Assembly: GCF_014640435.1 (NCBI RefSeq)
Contig: NZ_BMGY01000017.1
Span: 22,039-86,038, forward strand
DNA from: Hymenobacter frigidus
Lineage (GTDB): Bacteria; Bacteroidota; Bacteroidia; Cytophagales; Hymenobacteraceae
Length of the DNA: 64,000 nt
Direction: 5' to 3'
Below the pieces are notes generated by a model, which was given only the letters and a program-made list of their open reading frames with translations, did not search any database and was not told the DNA's origin. Made by a program: the position numbers and the translations under genes. Shown here piece after piece: positions 26,513 through 35,325 of the stretch; position 1 is the stretch's first letter, and the number at the start of each line of letters is the position of its first letter.

Positions 26513-27036
26513 GCGCCGTACGGTTTATTCTGATTCAAATTTTGCGCTTCGGGCTCTATGCGGGCGTGCATGTGCTGCTGATTAGCCGGCTGGTGCTGTT
26601 CGATTTGGGCTGGTGCTTTTTGTATTTGGGCTTTCTGCTGTTTTTGCCGTTGGCCACGCCCATTGTGGTGCAGCTGCTGCTGGCTTTTGCGATGGGCCTC
26701 ACGATGGATATTTTTTACGATACCGGCGGGCTGCACGCGGCGGCGGCGGTGTTGCTGGGCTTTATGCGGCCGTGGGTGTTGCGCCTGCTCACCCCACGCG
26801 ATGGCTACGACAGCGGCGACGCCGTGAACGTGCACCAAATGGGCTGGCAGTGGTTTGGGGTATACCTCACGCTGCTGGTGCTGCTGCACCATGCGGCATT
26901 TTTCCTGCTGGAGCTGGGCAGTTTTCTGTATTTCGGCATTACGCTGGGTAAAATTCTGGTGAGCGCACTATTCACCGGACTGGCGTTGTTAATTATTCAA
27001 CTGCTGTTCTATCCAGTGCGGCGGGGGCGGAATTAG
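26509..27036 (+). CDS. mreD: Rod shape-determining protein MreD
   Basis: MreD is an integral membrane partner of MreC in the elongasome. The 175 residues form about five membrane segments with few polar loops, and a GLTMDIFYDTGGLHAAAAVL stretch that is typical of Bacteroidota MreD. The ATG overlaps the mreC stop by 4 nt. Position between mreC and the PBP2 gene supports the name, since the family is weakly conserved in sequence. A long palindrome follows before mrdA. Confidence 0.9.
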   Translation: MSAVRFILIQILRFGLYAGVHVLLISRLVLFDLGWCFLYLGFLLFLPLATPIVVQLLLAFAMGLTMDIFYDTGGLHAAAAVLLGFMRPWVLRLLTPRDGYDSGDAVNVHQMGWQWFGVYLTLLVLLHHAAFFLLELGSFLYFGITLGKILVSALFTGLALLIIQLLFYPVRRGRN

Positions 27037-27055
27037 GGGTTTGCTCTAGTGAAAG

Positions 27056-27151
27056 AACGTTATGCTGAGCGCAGTCGAAGTATCTCGCTCGCAGCAGTAA
27101 TTCAATCGTTTAACGATGCGAGCGAGATGCTTCGACTGCGCTCAGCATGAC
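27056..27151. repeat. Long palindromic intergenic repeat, copy C
   Basis: Arms about 27056-27092 and 27117-27151 are complementary over about 35 bp with two or three mismatches. The left arm begins AACGTTATGCTGAGCGCAGT. It lies between mreD and mrdA. Confidence 0.87.
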
Positions 27152-27164
27152 AGAAAAATAAATA

Positions 27165-29024
27165 ATGCAATATCTGGAAGGCCGCAAGTACGTGGTGCAA
27201 GGCATCTTCTTGGCGGTGGCCCTCATTTTCCTGACGCGGCTGTTTGTCATGCAGGTGCTGGATGGCACCTATAAGCTGGCGGCCGATAGAAATACCTTGC
27301 AGCGCTTGGTACAGATTCCGTACCGAGGCCTGATATACGACCGCAAGAACCAGCTACTGGTGCAGAATACGCCCGTGTACGACCTGATGGTGATGCCCCG
27401 CGAAGTGAAGCAGCTGGATTCGGCTCGCTTCTGCGCGCTGCTCCAGATTCCGATAGAGGACCTGCGCGCCAGCCTGCGGGCAGCCAAAAAATACTCGCGC
27501 AATAAGCTCTCGCCCGTAGTTCAGAACCTGACCACGCCCGACCTGGCCGTAATTCAGGATAAGCTGATGGATTTTCCGGGCTTCCACATCCAGGCGCGGA
27601 TGGCCCGGGCTTACCGTATGGATAACCTGGCCCACGCCCTGGGCTACGTGGGTGCCATCACGCCGGCTTTTATGGAAAAGCCGAAGTACGCCAAGTACCA
27701 TTCCGGCGAGAACATCGGCATATCGGGCCTGGAGTCGTATTACGAGGAAACGCTGATGGGCCGGCGCGGCGTGCAGTACAAGATGGTGAACGTGCGCGGC
27801 ATCGAGAAAGGCAAGTTTCGGGGCGGCGAGTTTGACACGTTGTCCGTGGCCGGGCAGGACTTGCACCTGAGCATCGACGCGGAATTGCAGGCCTACGGCG
27901 AGAAGCTGCTGGCCGGCCGGCGGGGCTCCATTGTGGCCATCGACCCGAAAACGGGCGAAATTCTGGCTTTCGTGTCGGCGCCGCACTACAGGCCGCAGCT
28001 GCTCACGGGCAAGGGCTCAGGCAACCGCTACATGGATTTGCTCAACAACCCCGACCGCCCGCTCTTTGACCGCCCGCTGATGGCCACGTACCCGCCCGGC
28101 TCGGTGTTTAAGCTGGTGAATGAGCTGGTGGCGCTGCAACTGGGCGTGGTTACGCCCGGTACGTCCTTTGAGTGCAACCAGAAGCTGGTGCGTTGCACGC
28201 ACCGCCACGAGCCGCCGCGCAACGTGAGCATTGCCATTAAGCAAAGCTGCAACCCCTATTTCTACCAGGTGCTGCGGGCGGCGGTGGTGCGTGGGCAGGC
28301 CCCCAATAAATACGACGATGCCCACATCGGCCTGGGGCAGTGGCAGAAAATGGTGAAATCGTTCGGCCTCGGCGAAAAGCTGGGGGTGGATATGTCGCAG
28401 GAGAAACGTGGTCTTATTCCCTCGCCGGAATTCTACGACAAAAAATTCTTCAATAAAAAGGAAAACCGCCAGCACCGCTGGAGCTTCCGCAACGTGTATT
28501 CGCTCAGCATCGGGCAGGGCGAAATTGGTATTACGGGCCTGCAAATGGCCAACGTGCTGGCTACCATCGCCAATCGGGGCTGGTACTACACGCCGCATTT
28601 CGTGCGTGGGATTGGCAACGGCGGCCCGCTGCCGCAGTACCAGCAAAAGCACTTCACAGCTGTCGATACGGCGTTATTTAAGCACATCATCCCCGGCATG
28701 GAGATGGTAGTCGACGGCAATGGGGGCACCGGCGGGCTGGCTTCGCTGGCGCAATTCGGCATTTCGGTGGCCGGCAAAACCGGCACCGTGCAAAACGCGC
28801 ACGGCTTCGACCACGCCACCTTCGCCGCCTTCGCCCCAGCTAACGACCCCAAAATTGCCATTGCCGTTTTCATCGAAAACAGTGGTTTTGGGGGTACCAG
28901 CGCCGCCCCCGCCGCGGGCCTGATGATAGAGAAGTACCTGCGCGGCAAAGTGGCGCCCCACCGCAAACGCTGGGAGGATTGGGTGATGTACGGCGACTTT
29001 ACCAAGCACCTGCACGGGATGTAG
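27165..29024 (+). CDS. mrdA: Penicillin-binding protein 2 (elongasome transpeptidase)
   Basis: PBP2 cross-links peptidoglycan during rod elongation, working with RodA and MreCD. The 619 residues comprise an N-terminal membrane segment, a dimerisation domain, and a class B transpeptidase domain with all three active-site motifs: S313-VF-K316 (in YPPGSVFKL), S361-C-N363 and K538-T-G540 (in AGKTGTVQN). ATG 27165 lies only 13 nt after the palindrome arm. In many Bacteroidota a rodA gene follows; here the next gene is a dehydrogenase, so RodA must be encoded elsewhere. Confidence 0.95.
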   Translation: MQYLEGRKYVVQGIFLAVALIFLTRLFVMQVLDGTYKLAADRNTLQRLVQIPYRGLIYDRKNQLLVQNTPVYDLMVMPREVKQLDSARFCALLQIPIEDLRASLRAAKKYSRNKLSPVVQNLTTPDLAVIQDKLMDFPGFHIQARMARAYRMDNLAHALGYVGAITPAFMEKPKYAKYHSGENIGISGLESYYEETLMGRRGVQYKMVNVRGIEKGKFRGGEFDTLSVAGQDLHLSIDAELQAYGEKLLAGRRGSIVAIDPKTGEILAFVSAPHYRPQLLTGKGSGNRYMDLLNNPDRPLFDRPLMATYPPGSVFKLVNELVALQLGVVTPGTSFECNQKLVRCTHRHEPPRNVSIAIKQSCNPYFYQVLRAAVVRGQAPNKYDDAHIGLGQWQKMVKSFGLGEKLGVDMSQEKRGLIPSPEFYDKKFFNKKENRQHRWSFRNVYSLSIGQGEIGITGLQMANVLATIANRGWYYTPHFVRGIGNGGPLPQYQQKHFTAVDTALFKHIIPGMEMVVDGNGGTGGLASLAQFGISVAGKTGTVQNAHGFDHATFAAFAPANDPKIAIAVFIENSGFGGTSAAPAAGLMIEKYLRGKVAPHRKRWEDWVMYGDFTKHLHGM

Positions 29025-29056
29025 GCCCGCTACCGCAGGGTTAGCTCTGGTCAGGT

Positions 29057-29098
29057 ACAGAACAGAACAGAACAGAACAGAACAGAACAGAACAGAAC
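29057..29098. repeat. Pentanucleotide tandem repeat (ACAGA)n
   Basis: About eight uninterrupted copies of a 5-bp unit (ACAGA/CAGAA). The array runs directly into the left arm of palindrome copy D, between mrdA and the dehydrogenase gene. Copy number is likely to vary by replication slippage. Confidence 0.9.
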
Positions 29099-29200
29099 GT
29101 CATGTCGAGCGCAGCCGAGACATCGCGCGCGTGTTTGTAAATCAATTGATTGGGTCAGTTAATCACGCGAGATGTCTCGACTGCGCTCGACATGACGTTC
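29095..29200. repeat. Long palindromic intergenic repeat, copy D
   Basis: Arms 29095-29129 and 29166-29200 pair over about 35 bp with a few mismatches around a loop of 36 nt. The arm begins GAACGTCATGTCGAGCGCAG. Confidence 0.88.
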
Positions 29201-29256
29201 AACAATTGTCCTCCTATCCGGGTTGTAACGCCTCCTCATTCAAAATCTCAACTAAT

Positions 29257-29973
29257 ATGGAATCCCTCCAAGGAAAAGTCGCCCTCGTAACCGGCGCTGG
29301 TAAAGGTATCGGCCGCGCCGTAGCCCTGGCATTGGCTGCCGAAGGCGTGCACGTAGGCCTGCTGGCCCGCACCGAAAGTGACCTGCGCGAAGTAGCGGCC
29401 GAAATCATTGCGGCCGGCGGCACCGTGATTACCACGGTGGCCGACGTGGCCGACCGCACCGCCGTAAACGTGGCCGTGGCTAAAATTCATCAGGAGCTGG
29501 GCCCGATTGACATCCTCATCAACAACGCCGGCATCGGCAGCTTCGCCAAGTTCCTGGAGATGGAGCCCGAGCAGTGGGAGCACATCATTCAGGTGAACCT
29601 GATGGGCACGTACTACGTGACCCGCGCCGTGCTGCCCGTGATGATTGCGCGCCAGACCGGCGATATTATCAATATTTCTTCTACTTCCGGCCAGCGGGCC
29701 GCCGCTGGCAGCAGCGCCTACAGCGCCTCCAAATTCGCCGTTATGGGCCTCACCGAGTCCCTGATGCAGGAGGTGCGCAAGCACAACATCCGCGTGTCGG
29801 TGCTCACGCCCAGCACCGTGGCAACGCCCCTGGCTTTGGAAAACAAGCTCACCGATGGCAACCCCGAGAAGGTGATGCAGCCCGAGGATTTGGCCGAATT
29901 CATGGTGTCGCAATTGAAACTGAACCGCCGAATTTTTATTAAAGAGGCGGGCATGTGGTCGACTAATCCGTAA
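29257..29973 (+). CDS. Short-chain dehydrogenase/reductase (3-ketoacyl-reductase-like)
   Basis: The 238-residue protein is a classical SDR. It has the cofactor motif TGAGKGIG at residues 12-19, the NNAG motif ([14 protein letters not shown]), a catalytic serine in ISSTSG, and Y155xxxK159 in AYSASK. Closest in style are FabG-like 3-oxoacyl reductases, but the substrate cannot be fixed from sequence. ATG 29257 begins [13 protein letters not shown]; longer readings run into the palindrome. It ends at a bidirectional terminator shared with the convergent dipeptidase gene. Confidence 0.9.
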   Translation: MESLQGKVALVTGAGKGIGRAVALALAAEGVHVGLLARTESDLREVAAEIIAAGGTVITTVADVADRTAVNVAVAKIHQELGPIDILINNAGIGSFAKFLEMEPEQWEHIIQVNLMGTYYVTRAVLPVMIARQTGDIINISSTSGQRAAAGSSAYSASKFAVMGLTESLMQEVRKHNIRVSVLTPSTVATPLALENKLTDGNPEKVMQPEDLAEFMVSQLKLNRRIFIKEAGMWSTNP

Positions 29974-29994
29974 TTACGGCAACTTGCTAAATCC

Positions 29995-30032
29995 AAAAGC
30001 GCCCCCGTAACGTGAGTTGCGGGGGCGCTTTT
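29995..30032. terminator. Bidirectional terminator between SDR and dipeptidase genes
   Basis: GCGCCCCC pairs with GGGGGCGC, with A4 and T4 tracts outside, between two convergent genes. Confidence 0.85.
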
Positions 30033-30038
30033 GTTCCA

Positions 30039-30707
30039 CTAAAGCTGGTTGAAAGGAATGTTCTGGATGCGGTATGACTTCCAGTCCTTGTAGTCGAAGT
30101 GCCACCACTCGGCGGGGAGTACGGTGAAGCCATGTTGCTCCATCTTGCTGCGAAGTAAATCGCGCAAGGCCCGTTGCTCCGAGGTGCCGCCCGCGTAAGC
30201 AACGTAGGAGCGTGGGCTCATCTCATCATATTCCCCGGTCATGGTCACTTCACGCCCGGTGGCAATGCTCCAGAGGCTCAGGTCCACGGCGCAGCCACGG
30301 TTGTGGCGTGAGCCTTTTTTCGGGTCGGCCACAAAGTCCTTTTTTTGCTTCGGCGTAATATCCCAGAATAGCTTGGTCACGCTCCAGGGGCGGTACCCAT
30401 CGAATACCAAAAGCCGGTAGCCAAGCGGGGCTAATTCTTTATTCACCTTTACCAAGGCCTCTGCAGCCGGCCGTTGCAGGAAGGCCCGGGCCTCGGAATA
30501 GACCGGACGACCCGCAAAATTCTTGCTGGTGGCATACCGGATATCCAATTGAATGGTCGGGTCGAGCTGCTGCAATTCCACTAATTCGGACGGGCTGAAA
30601 GCGCCGGTTTCGAGGGGTGGTTTCGCGGCGCAGCTGCTAATTATCATGACTGCGCAAAAGGCCCACGACTTCCGCAATATCAGGTATTTATTTTCAGAAG
30701 TACGCAT
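30039..30707 (-). CDS. VanX-like D-Ala-D-Ala dipeptidase, lipoprotein
   Basis: The 222-residue protein belongs to peptidase family M15D. The zinc site is complete: SRHNRGCAVDLSL (SxHxxGxAxD) and EWWHFDY (ExxH). Family members cleave D-Ala-D-Ala; in organisms without van clusters they recycle cell-wall dipeptides. A lipobox-like ISSC at about residue 24 suggests a lipoprotein in the cell envelope. ATG 30707 (MRTSENKYLIL) gives a plausible signal peptide; a longer reading is not conserved-looking. No other vancomycin-resistance gene is near. Confidence 0.9.
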   Translation of the reverse strand: MRTSENKYLILRKSWAFCAVMIISSCAAKPPLETGAFSPSELVELQQLDPTIQLDIRYATSKNFAGRPVYSEARAFLQRPAAEALVKVNKELAPLGYRLLVFDGYRPWSVTKLFWDITPKQKKDFVADPKKGSRHNRGCAVDLSLWSIATGREVTMTGEYDEMSPRSYVAYAGGTSEQRALRDLLRSKMEQHGFTVLPAEWWHFDYKDWKSYRIQNIPFNQL

Positions 30708-30797
30708 GTGATAAGGCTTGGATTCCAATGAAATGCAGCGGTGAATTTCGAAAACATATCCGAGTTTAATACACGTAAAGCGGATACGTTGGTCAAC

Positions 30798-30826
30798 AAA
30801 AAAGCCTCCGTTGAGGAGGCTTTTTT
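30798..30826 (-). terminator. Intrinsic terminator after nuoN
   Basis: GCCTCC pairs with GGAGGC, ending in T6 on the minus strand (and A6/T6 on both sides), 17 nt after the nuoN stop. Confidence 0.85.
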
Positions 30827-30842
30827 CAGTCGTCAAAAGGCC

Positions 30843-32243
30843 TTACAAAATCCCGCTCAGGAAGCCCGGCGCGATGCCCAGTATAATCGTCAGCAAAGCC
30901 AGCACTATCAGCGTCACGGTTTGGATACCATCGACCGGCACCGGCGTGGCATCGGCCGGAGCGGGCTGCATATACATGGCGATGATGGGGCGCAGGTAGT
31001 AATACAAGCCCACCATGCTCATGACGACGGCAAACACCACGAGGCCGATATAGCCCTGGCCCACGGCGGCGGCCAGCAGGAAAAACTTGCCGAAAAAGCC
31101 GCCCGTGAGCGGAATGCCGGCCAGCGAGAGCATGGCCACCGTCATGGTGAAGGCCAGCAGCGGATTGGTTTTGCCCAAGCCGTTGAGGCCGGCGTAGGAG
31201 TCATCCTGGCGGTGTTCAGCCACTAGTTTCAGCACGCCGAAGGCCGCTACTGTGGCAATGGAATAAGCCAGCGAGTAGAAGAAAATGCCGCTGGCGGCAT
31301 CGCCGGTGAGCATGCCTTTGCTGGCCACGAGGCCGATAAGCAGGTAGCCGGCGTGGCTCACGCTGGAGTAGGCCAGCATGCGTTTGGTGTTGGTTTGGGC
31401 CGCCGCACCCACGTTGCCGAGCAGGAGGGTGAGGGCGCACATGGCCTGAATGGTGGGCATCCAGAAACCCTGGGCGGCGGGCAGGGCCACGGCCAGCAGC
31501 TTGAGAAAAGCGGCGAAACCAGCCGTTTTCACCACGGTGCTCATGAAGGCGGTGAAGAAGGTAGGTGTGCCCTCGTACACGTCGGGCGTCCAGAAGTGGA
31601 ACGGCGCGGCCGATACCTTGAAACCAATGCCGATAATCATCATCAGAATGCCGATGTAGAGCATGGGCTGCAGGGTAGCGTTGGCCGGGTTGGCCACGGC
31701 GGCGGCCAGCCGCGAGAGCGCGAAGGTGCCGGTAGCGCCGTAGAGCAGCGCCACGCCAAAGAGCAGGATGCCGGTGGCAAACGCGCCCATCAGGAAGTAC
31801 TTCAGGGCGGCCTCGTTCGAGCGCGAGTCGCGCTTGTTGCTGCCGGCCAGTACGTACATGCAAATGCTCAGGATTTCGATGCCCACGAAGAGCATCAGCA
31901 GGTGGTCGTAGCCGACCATCATAATGGCACCCACCAGCGAGAAAAGCAGCAAGGCGTAGTATTCAGCCAGATTGGTTTCGCCCGATACCACGTAGCTGCG
32001 CGAGAAGGGCAGCAGCAAAATAGTGGTCAGTAGCACGATGCCCGTGAAGGCTACCGTGTAGTTGTCCACCACCAGCATGTTGTTGAAATACGGCGCGTGG
32101 ACGACGTTCCAGTCGGCGTAGTTGGCCCCGAATACGGCCAGCAGCAGCAGCATGGCACCGGGCAGCAGCACCTTATTCGAGCGCAGAAAGCCCAGGAACA
32201 GGTTGAGGATGCCGAAGACGGAGAGGAGAATGATGGAGGTCAT
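30843..32243 (-). CDS. nuoN: NADH-quinone oxidoreductase subunit N
   Basis: NuoN is one of the three antiporter-like proton-pumping subunits of Complex I. The 466 residues have about 13-14 membrane segments. The conserved antiporter helices include FKVSAAPFHFWTPDVYEG (the lysine/histidine helix) and MLAYSSVSHAGYLLIGL. It ends in a terminator hairpin. It follows nuoM on the minus strand, 108 nt downstream, with a short palindrome in the gap. nuoK and nuoL are about 25 kb away on the other strand. Confidence 0.95.
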   Translation of the reverse strand: MTSIILLSVFGILNLFLGFLRSNKVLLPGAMLLLLAVFGANYADWNVVHAPYFNNMLVVDNYTVAFTGIVLLTTILLLPFSRSYVVSGETNLAEYYALLLFSLVGAIMMVGYDHLLMLFVGIEILSICMYVLAGSNKRDSRSNEAALKYFLMGAFATGILLFGVALLYGATGTFALSRLAAAVANPANATLQPMLYIGILMMIIGIGFKVSAAPFHFWTPDVYEGTPTFFTAFMSTVVKTAGFAAFLKLLAVALPAAQGFWMPTIQAMCALTLLLGNVGAAAQTNTKRMLAYSSVSHAGYLLIGLVASKGMLTGDAASGIFFYSLAYSIATVAAFGVLKLVAEHRQDDSYAGLNGLGKTNPLLAFTMTVAMLSLAGIPLTGGFFGKFFLLAAAVGQGYIGLVVFAVVMSMVGLYYYLRPIIAMYMQPAPADATPVPVDGIQTVTLIVLALLTIILGIAPGFLSGIL

Positions 32244-32288
32244 GTGGTAACTTCAAATAAGAACGTTGGTCGGGCTTTTAAGCTAACC

Positions 32289-32324
32289 GAACGTCATGCT
32301 GAGCGAAGTCGAAGCATGACGTTC
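32289..32324. repeat. Short palindromic repeat, copy E
   Basis: GAACGTCATGCT and AGCATGACGTTC pair directly around 12 nt. This is a condensed version of the long palindromes, located between nuoM and nuoN. Confidence 0.85.
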
Positions 32325-32351
32325 CTTTTTATCGCCAATAACAAGGCTGTT

Positions 32352-33818
32352 CTACCGGCCAACCAGCCCCAGGATATTGGTCACGGCTGGCTCCGACAAG
32401 CTCAGGAACAAGCCCGGGAACAGGCCTAGCCAGAACACCAGCACCATGAGCGGCGCCAGAATCAGCAACTCGCCGCCGGTGAGGTCGGTGATGGTTTCGG
32501 AAAATGAGGAATCGGGGCCGAGCATCACGCGCTGGAACATGCGCAGCAGGTACACGGCCGAGAAAATGATGGTGAGGCCGGCAATGGCCCCGACCCAGGC
32601 GTTGTATTGGTACACGCCGGCCAGCAGCAGGAATTCGCCCACGAAGCCGCCCGTGAGGGGCAGGGCCACGGTGCTGAGCAGCATCACCAGAAAGCACACC
32701 GACAGGATGGGCGTGCGGCGGGTGAGGCCGCCCAAATCGGGGATGAAGCGGGTGCCGGTGCGGCGCTCGATGGCGTCGGCGACGAAGAACATGCCGACCA
32801 CGTTCACGCCGTGAGCCAGCATCTGGATGACCGCGCCTTGCAGGCCGATTTGGGTGAGCGAGAACACGCCGGCCGCCATCAAACCAACGTGGGAGAGGGA
32901 TGAGTAGGCGATGAGGCGCTTCATATCGCGCTGCCGGATGGCGATGATGGCCCCGTAGATAACGCCAATGACGGCGAGGATGATAACCGGTTTTTGCCAC
33001 TGGCTCACGCCGAGCGGCACCACGGGCAGCAACCAGCGCAGGGTGCCGTAGATACCCATTTTCAGCATGATGCCCGCGAGCAGCATGGTGGCGGGGGCGG
33101 GGGCTTCGGTGTAAGTATCGGGCTGCCAGGTGTGGAAGGGGAAGATGGGCATCTTCACGGCGAAGGCCGCGAAAATCAGCCAGAACAGCCACGACTGCTC
33201 CGAGGCGCTCAGTTTGAGGTTATAGAAGGCCGAAAGCTCCGAGGAGTGCTGGGCCAGGGAGCCGGCGGCGGGGCCGGTTTGCAAATACAGGTACACGAAG
33301 CCGGCCAGCATCAGCAGCGAGCCCACCACGGTGTAGAGGAAAAACTTGAGGGTGACGGCCACGCGGCGTTCGCCGCCCCAAGCCCCGGCCAGGAAGTAAA
33401 TCGGAATCAGGGCAACTTCCCAGAAGAAGTAGAACAGGAAGGCATCGAGCGACACAAACACGCCCAGCAGGCCCGTTTGCATAAACAGTACAAGGGCGTA
33501 GAAGCTGGAGGAGTTGTCGTAGTTGTGCTTGAACGCGCTTAGCAATATCAGCGGAACCAGGAAGGTGGTGAGCAGCACCAGCAACAGGCTGAGGCCGTCG
33601 AGCCCGATGTGGAAGTTGATGCCGGCGGAAGGAATCCAGTGGTAGTTGAGGTTGAAACTGGCCGAGCCGGTGGTTTTGAAAGCGAAGGCGGCGTACACCG
33701 CAAGGCCAAATTCGAGAAGCGAGGCCCCCAGCGCGAGGGTGCGGGTGGCGGCTCCCTTGGTGAAAAGCAGCAGCAGGGCGGCGGCTAGAGGAAGGAAAAG
33801 CAGGACAGCAGTCAGCAT
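32352..33818 (-). CDS. nuoM: NADH-quinone oxidoreductase subunit M
   Basis: NuoM is a proton-pumping antiporter-like subunit of the Complex I membrane arm. The 488 residues show the conserved helices: FYFFWEVALIPIYFLAGAWG, FAVKMPIFPFHTWQPDTYTE, and RLIAYSSLSHVGLMAAGVF. ATG 33818 was taken as start rather than the in-frame TTG at 33824. A TAAGTTTG box at 33874-33881 predicts a leader of about 49 nt. It is first of a two-gene nuoM-nuoN operon, with no other nuo gene adjoining. Confidence 0.95.
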   Translation of the reverse strand: MLTAVLLFLPLAAALLLLFTKGAATRTLALGASLLEFGLAVYAAFAFKTTGSASFNLNYHWIPSAGINFHIGLDGLSLLLVLLTTFLVPLILLSAFKHNYDNSSSFYALVLFMQTGLLGVFVSLDAFLFYFFWEVALIPIYFLAGAWGGERRVAVTLKFFLYTVVGSLLMLAGFVYLYLQTGPAAGSLAQHSSELSAFYNLKLSASEQSWLFWLIFAAFAVKMPIFPFHTWQPDTYTEAPAPATMLLAGIMLKMGIYGTLRWLLPVVPLGVSQWQKPVIILAVIGVIYGAIIAIRQRDMKRLIAYSSLSHVGLMAAGVFSLTQIGLQGAVIQMLAHGVNVVGMFFVADAIERRTGTRFIPDLGGLTRRTPILSVCFLVMLLSTVALPLTGGFVGEFLLLAGVYQYNAWVGAIAGLTIIFSAVYLLRMFQRVMLGPDSSFSETITDLTGGELLILAPLMVLVFWLGLFPGLFLSLSEPAVTNILGLVGR

Positions 33819-33873
33819 CGGCAAGAACAGGAGGGCAGCAGCGGAGCCGGGAAACCGGCCCGCAAATTGACCG

Positions 33874-33881
33874 CAAACTTA
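33874..33881 (-). promoter_or_regulatory. Predicted -7 promoter box of nuoM-nuoN
   Basis: The minus strand reads TAAGTTTG, matching TAnnTTTG, 56 nt before the nuoM ATG. It means nuoM has its own promoter rather than depending on nuoL. Confidence 0.5.
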
Positions 33882-33977
33882 CGCAATGCCTGGCAAGGCA
33901 CCGCGCCTCGCGCCGGATTATGCGGGCAACTCCGTCCTGCGCCGTGGTTGGGGGCCTACAGCCAGGCGGCTCGCAGT

Positions 33978-33985
33978 TACATTTG
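33978..33985 (+). promoter_or_regulatory. Predicted -7 promoter box of the VOC gene
   Basis: TACATTTG matches TAnnTTTG, 25 nt before ATG 34010. It is divergent from the nuoM box. Confidence 0.5.
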
Positions 33986-34009
33986 GACCAATCCAAAAGC
34001 TGCTGTTTC

Positions 34010-34402
34010 ATGACTCTTGCCAAACTGCGCGTGGGCCGTCCCACCGACAGGCTGCCGGCCTTGCTTCGTTTTTACTGCGAGGGGTTGGGCCTGGCGAAGC
34101 TAACGGACTTCACCGCTCACAACGGTTTCGATGGCGTGATGCTGGGCCACCCCCAGGCACCGTATCATCTGGAATTTACGCATCAGCCTGGTCACACCGT
34201 GGGGCGTGCCCCAACCGCTGATAACCTGCTGGTATTTTACCTGCCCGATGCAGCGGAATGGCAAGCCGCTGTGCGGCGCATGGCCGCCGCTGGCTTTGCG
34301 CCCGTGCCGGCCTACAACTCGTATTGGGACCAGCGAGGCTGCACTTTTGAAGACCCCGACGGCTACCGCGTGGTGCTACAGCAAGCCGAATGGAACCTGT
34401 AG
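34010..34402 (+). CDS. VOC-family (glyoxalase/bleomycin-resistance fold) protein
   Basis: The 130-residue protein has the paired beta-alpha-beta-beta-beta units of the vicinal oxygen chelate fold. Landmarks are the start AKLRVGRPTDRLPALLRFYC, the strand YHLEFTH, and the closing CTFEDPDGYRVVLQ. Members bind metals or small molecules; the substrate is not known. ATG 34010 (MTLAKLRV) follows a TACATTTG box by 24 nt. Its 3' end overlaps the start of the GluQ-like gene by 13 nt, so the two are probably co-translated. Confidence 0.88.
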   Translation: MTLAKLRVGRPTDRLPALLRFYCEGLGLAKLTDFTAHNGFDGVMLGHPQAPYHLEFTHQPGHTVGRAPTADNLLVFYLPDAAEWQAAVRRMAAAGFAPVPAYNSYWDQRGCTFEDPDGYRVVLQQAEWNL

Positions 34403-35325
34403 CGCAAACACATACGCCGGCAGCAGCCGTTGTTTCGCGCCTGGCGCCCACGCCCAGCGGCTACCTGCACATTGGCAATGCCGTGAACTTCGTGCTCACC
34501 TGGCTGCTCACGCGGCGGGTCGTGCCCGGCCGGGCCGGTGGCGTGCTGCACCTTAGAATTGACGACCTGGACCGCACCCGTCTGCGCCCGGCCTACCTGG
34601 AGAATATCTTTCGCGTCATCGACTGGCTCGGGATTGATTATGACCACGGCCCCAGCGGCCCCGACGACTTCTTGCGCCGTCATTCGCAGCTGCTGCATCT
34701 GCCCGAGTATAACGCCATACTGCGCCGGCTGGCTCAGCGGCCGGGTTTGGTGCGGGCCAGCACCCGCTCGCGTACCAACGTCGCCGAGGCTGTCGTCCCG
34801 CTCGAAACGCCGGGCGTGGCGTGGCGGGCGCACGTGCCCGCTGGTACTACCATTTCCTTCAACGATGCCTGGCAAGGCAGAATCAATGTCCCGCTCGATG
34901 CGCTGATGCCGGATTTTGTTGTCCGCAAAAAAGACGGCGTGGCCGCTTACCAGGTAGCATCGGTGGTCGATGATTTGCGACTCGGTACCACGCTGGTAGT
35001 GCGTGGCCTGGATTTGCAGCCCAGCACCGCCGCGCAGCTCTGGCTGGCGGCGCAGCTTTCCGAAACCGCGGCTTTCAATGCGGCACGGATTCAGCTTTTT
35101 CACCACCCGCTGCTGACTGATGCGGCCGGGCAGAAGCTGTCCAAATCGCAGCAGCTGCCGTTAGATGCGGGCGTAATGGCGCAGGCGCAGGGCAAGCAGG
35201 CAGTATTTCAAGCTGTTGCGAAGCTGCTACAGTTGCCGGACGCCGCTGCCGAAACCATCGAAACGCTGCGACAATCCTTTGACCAGTACCTCCCTCCGGA
35301 AGCTGCTACCGCACCTCCTTCTTGA
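34390..35325 (+). CDS. Glutamyl-Q tRNA(Asp) synthetase-like protein (class I, truncated GluRS)
   Basis: The 311 residues form the catalytic half of a glutamyl-tRNA synthetase without the anticodon-binding domain, as in GluQ-RS, which glutamylates queuosine in tRNA(Asp). The HIGH-type motif is HIGN (residues 27-30) in RLAPTPSGYLHIGN, and the KMSKS-type motif is QKLSKS. DDLDRTR is also typical. The protein has no cysteine at all, so the zinc-binding site (usually near residues 120-135, here VRASTRSRTN) is missing. It overlaps the VOC gene by 13 nt and is convergent with endonuclease V (stop codons about 20 nt overlapping). Confidence 0.85.
   Translation: MEPVAQTHTPAAAVVSRLAPTPSGYLHIGNAVNFVLTWLLTRRVVPGRAGGVLHLRIDDLDRTRLRPAYLENIFRVIDWLGIDYDHGPSGPDDFLRRHSQLLHLPEYNAILRRLAQRPGLVRASTRSRTNVAEAVVPLETPGVAWRAHVPAGTTISFNDAWQGRINVPLDALMPDFVVRKKDGVAAYQVASVVDDLRLGTTLVVRGLDLQPSTAAQLWLAAQLSETAAFNAARIQLFHHPLLTDAAGQKLSKSQQLPLDAGVMAQAQGKQAVFQAVAKLLQLPDAAAETIETLRQSFDQYLPPEAATAPPS

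Noticed and set aside
16257..29200. Possible CRISPR array from repeated GTCATGCTGAGC sequences
   Set aside because: The copies are palindromes kilobases apart, not short direct repeats with regular spacers.
30039..30707. VanX-like gene as vancomycin resistance
   Set aside because: There are no vanH, vanA or vanRS-like neighbours, and Gram-negative bacteria use such dipeptidases in cell-wall recycling.
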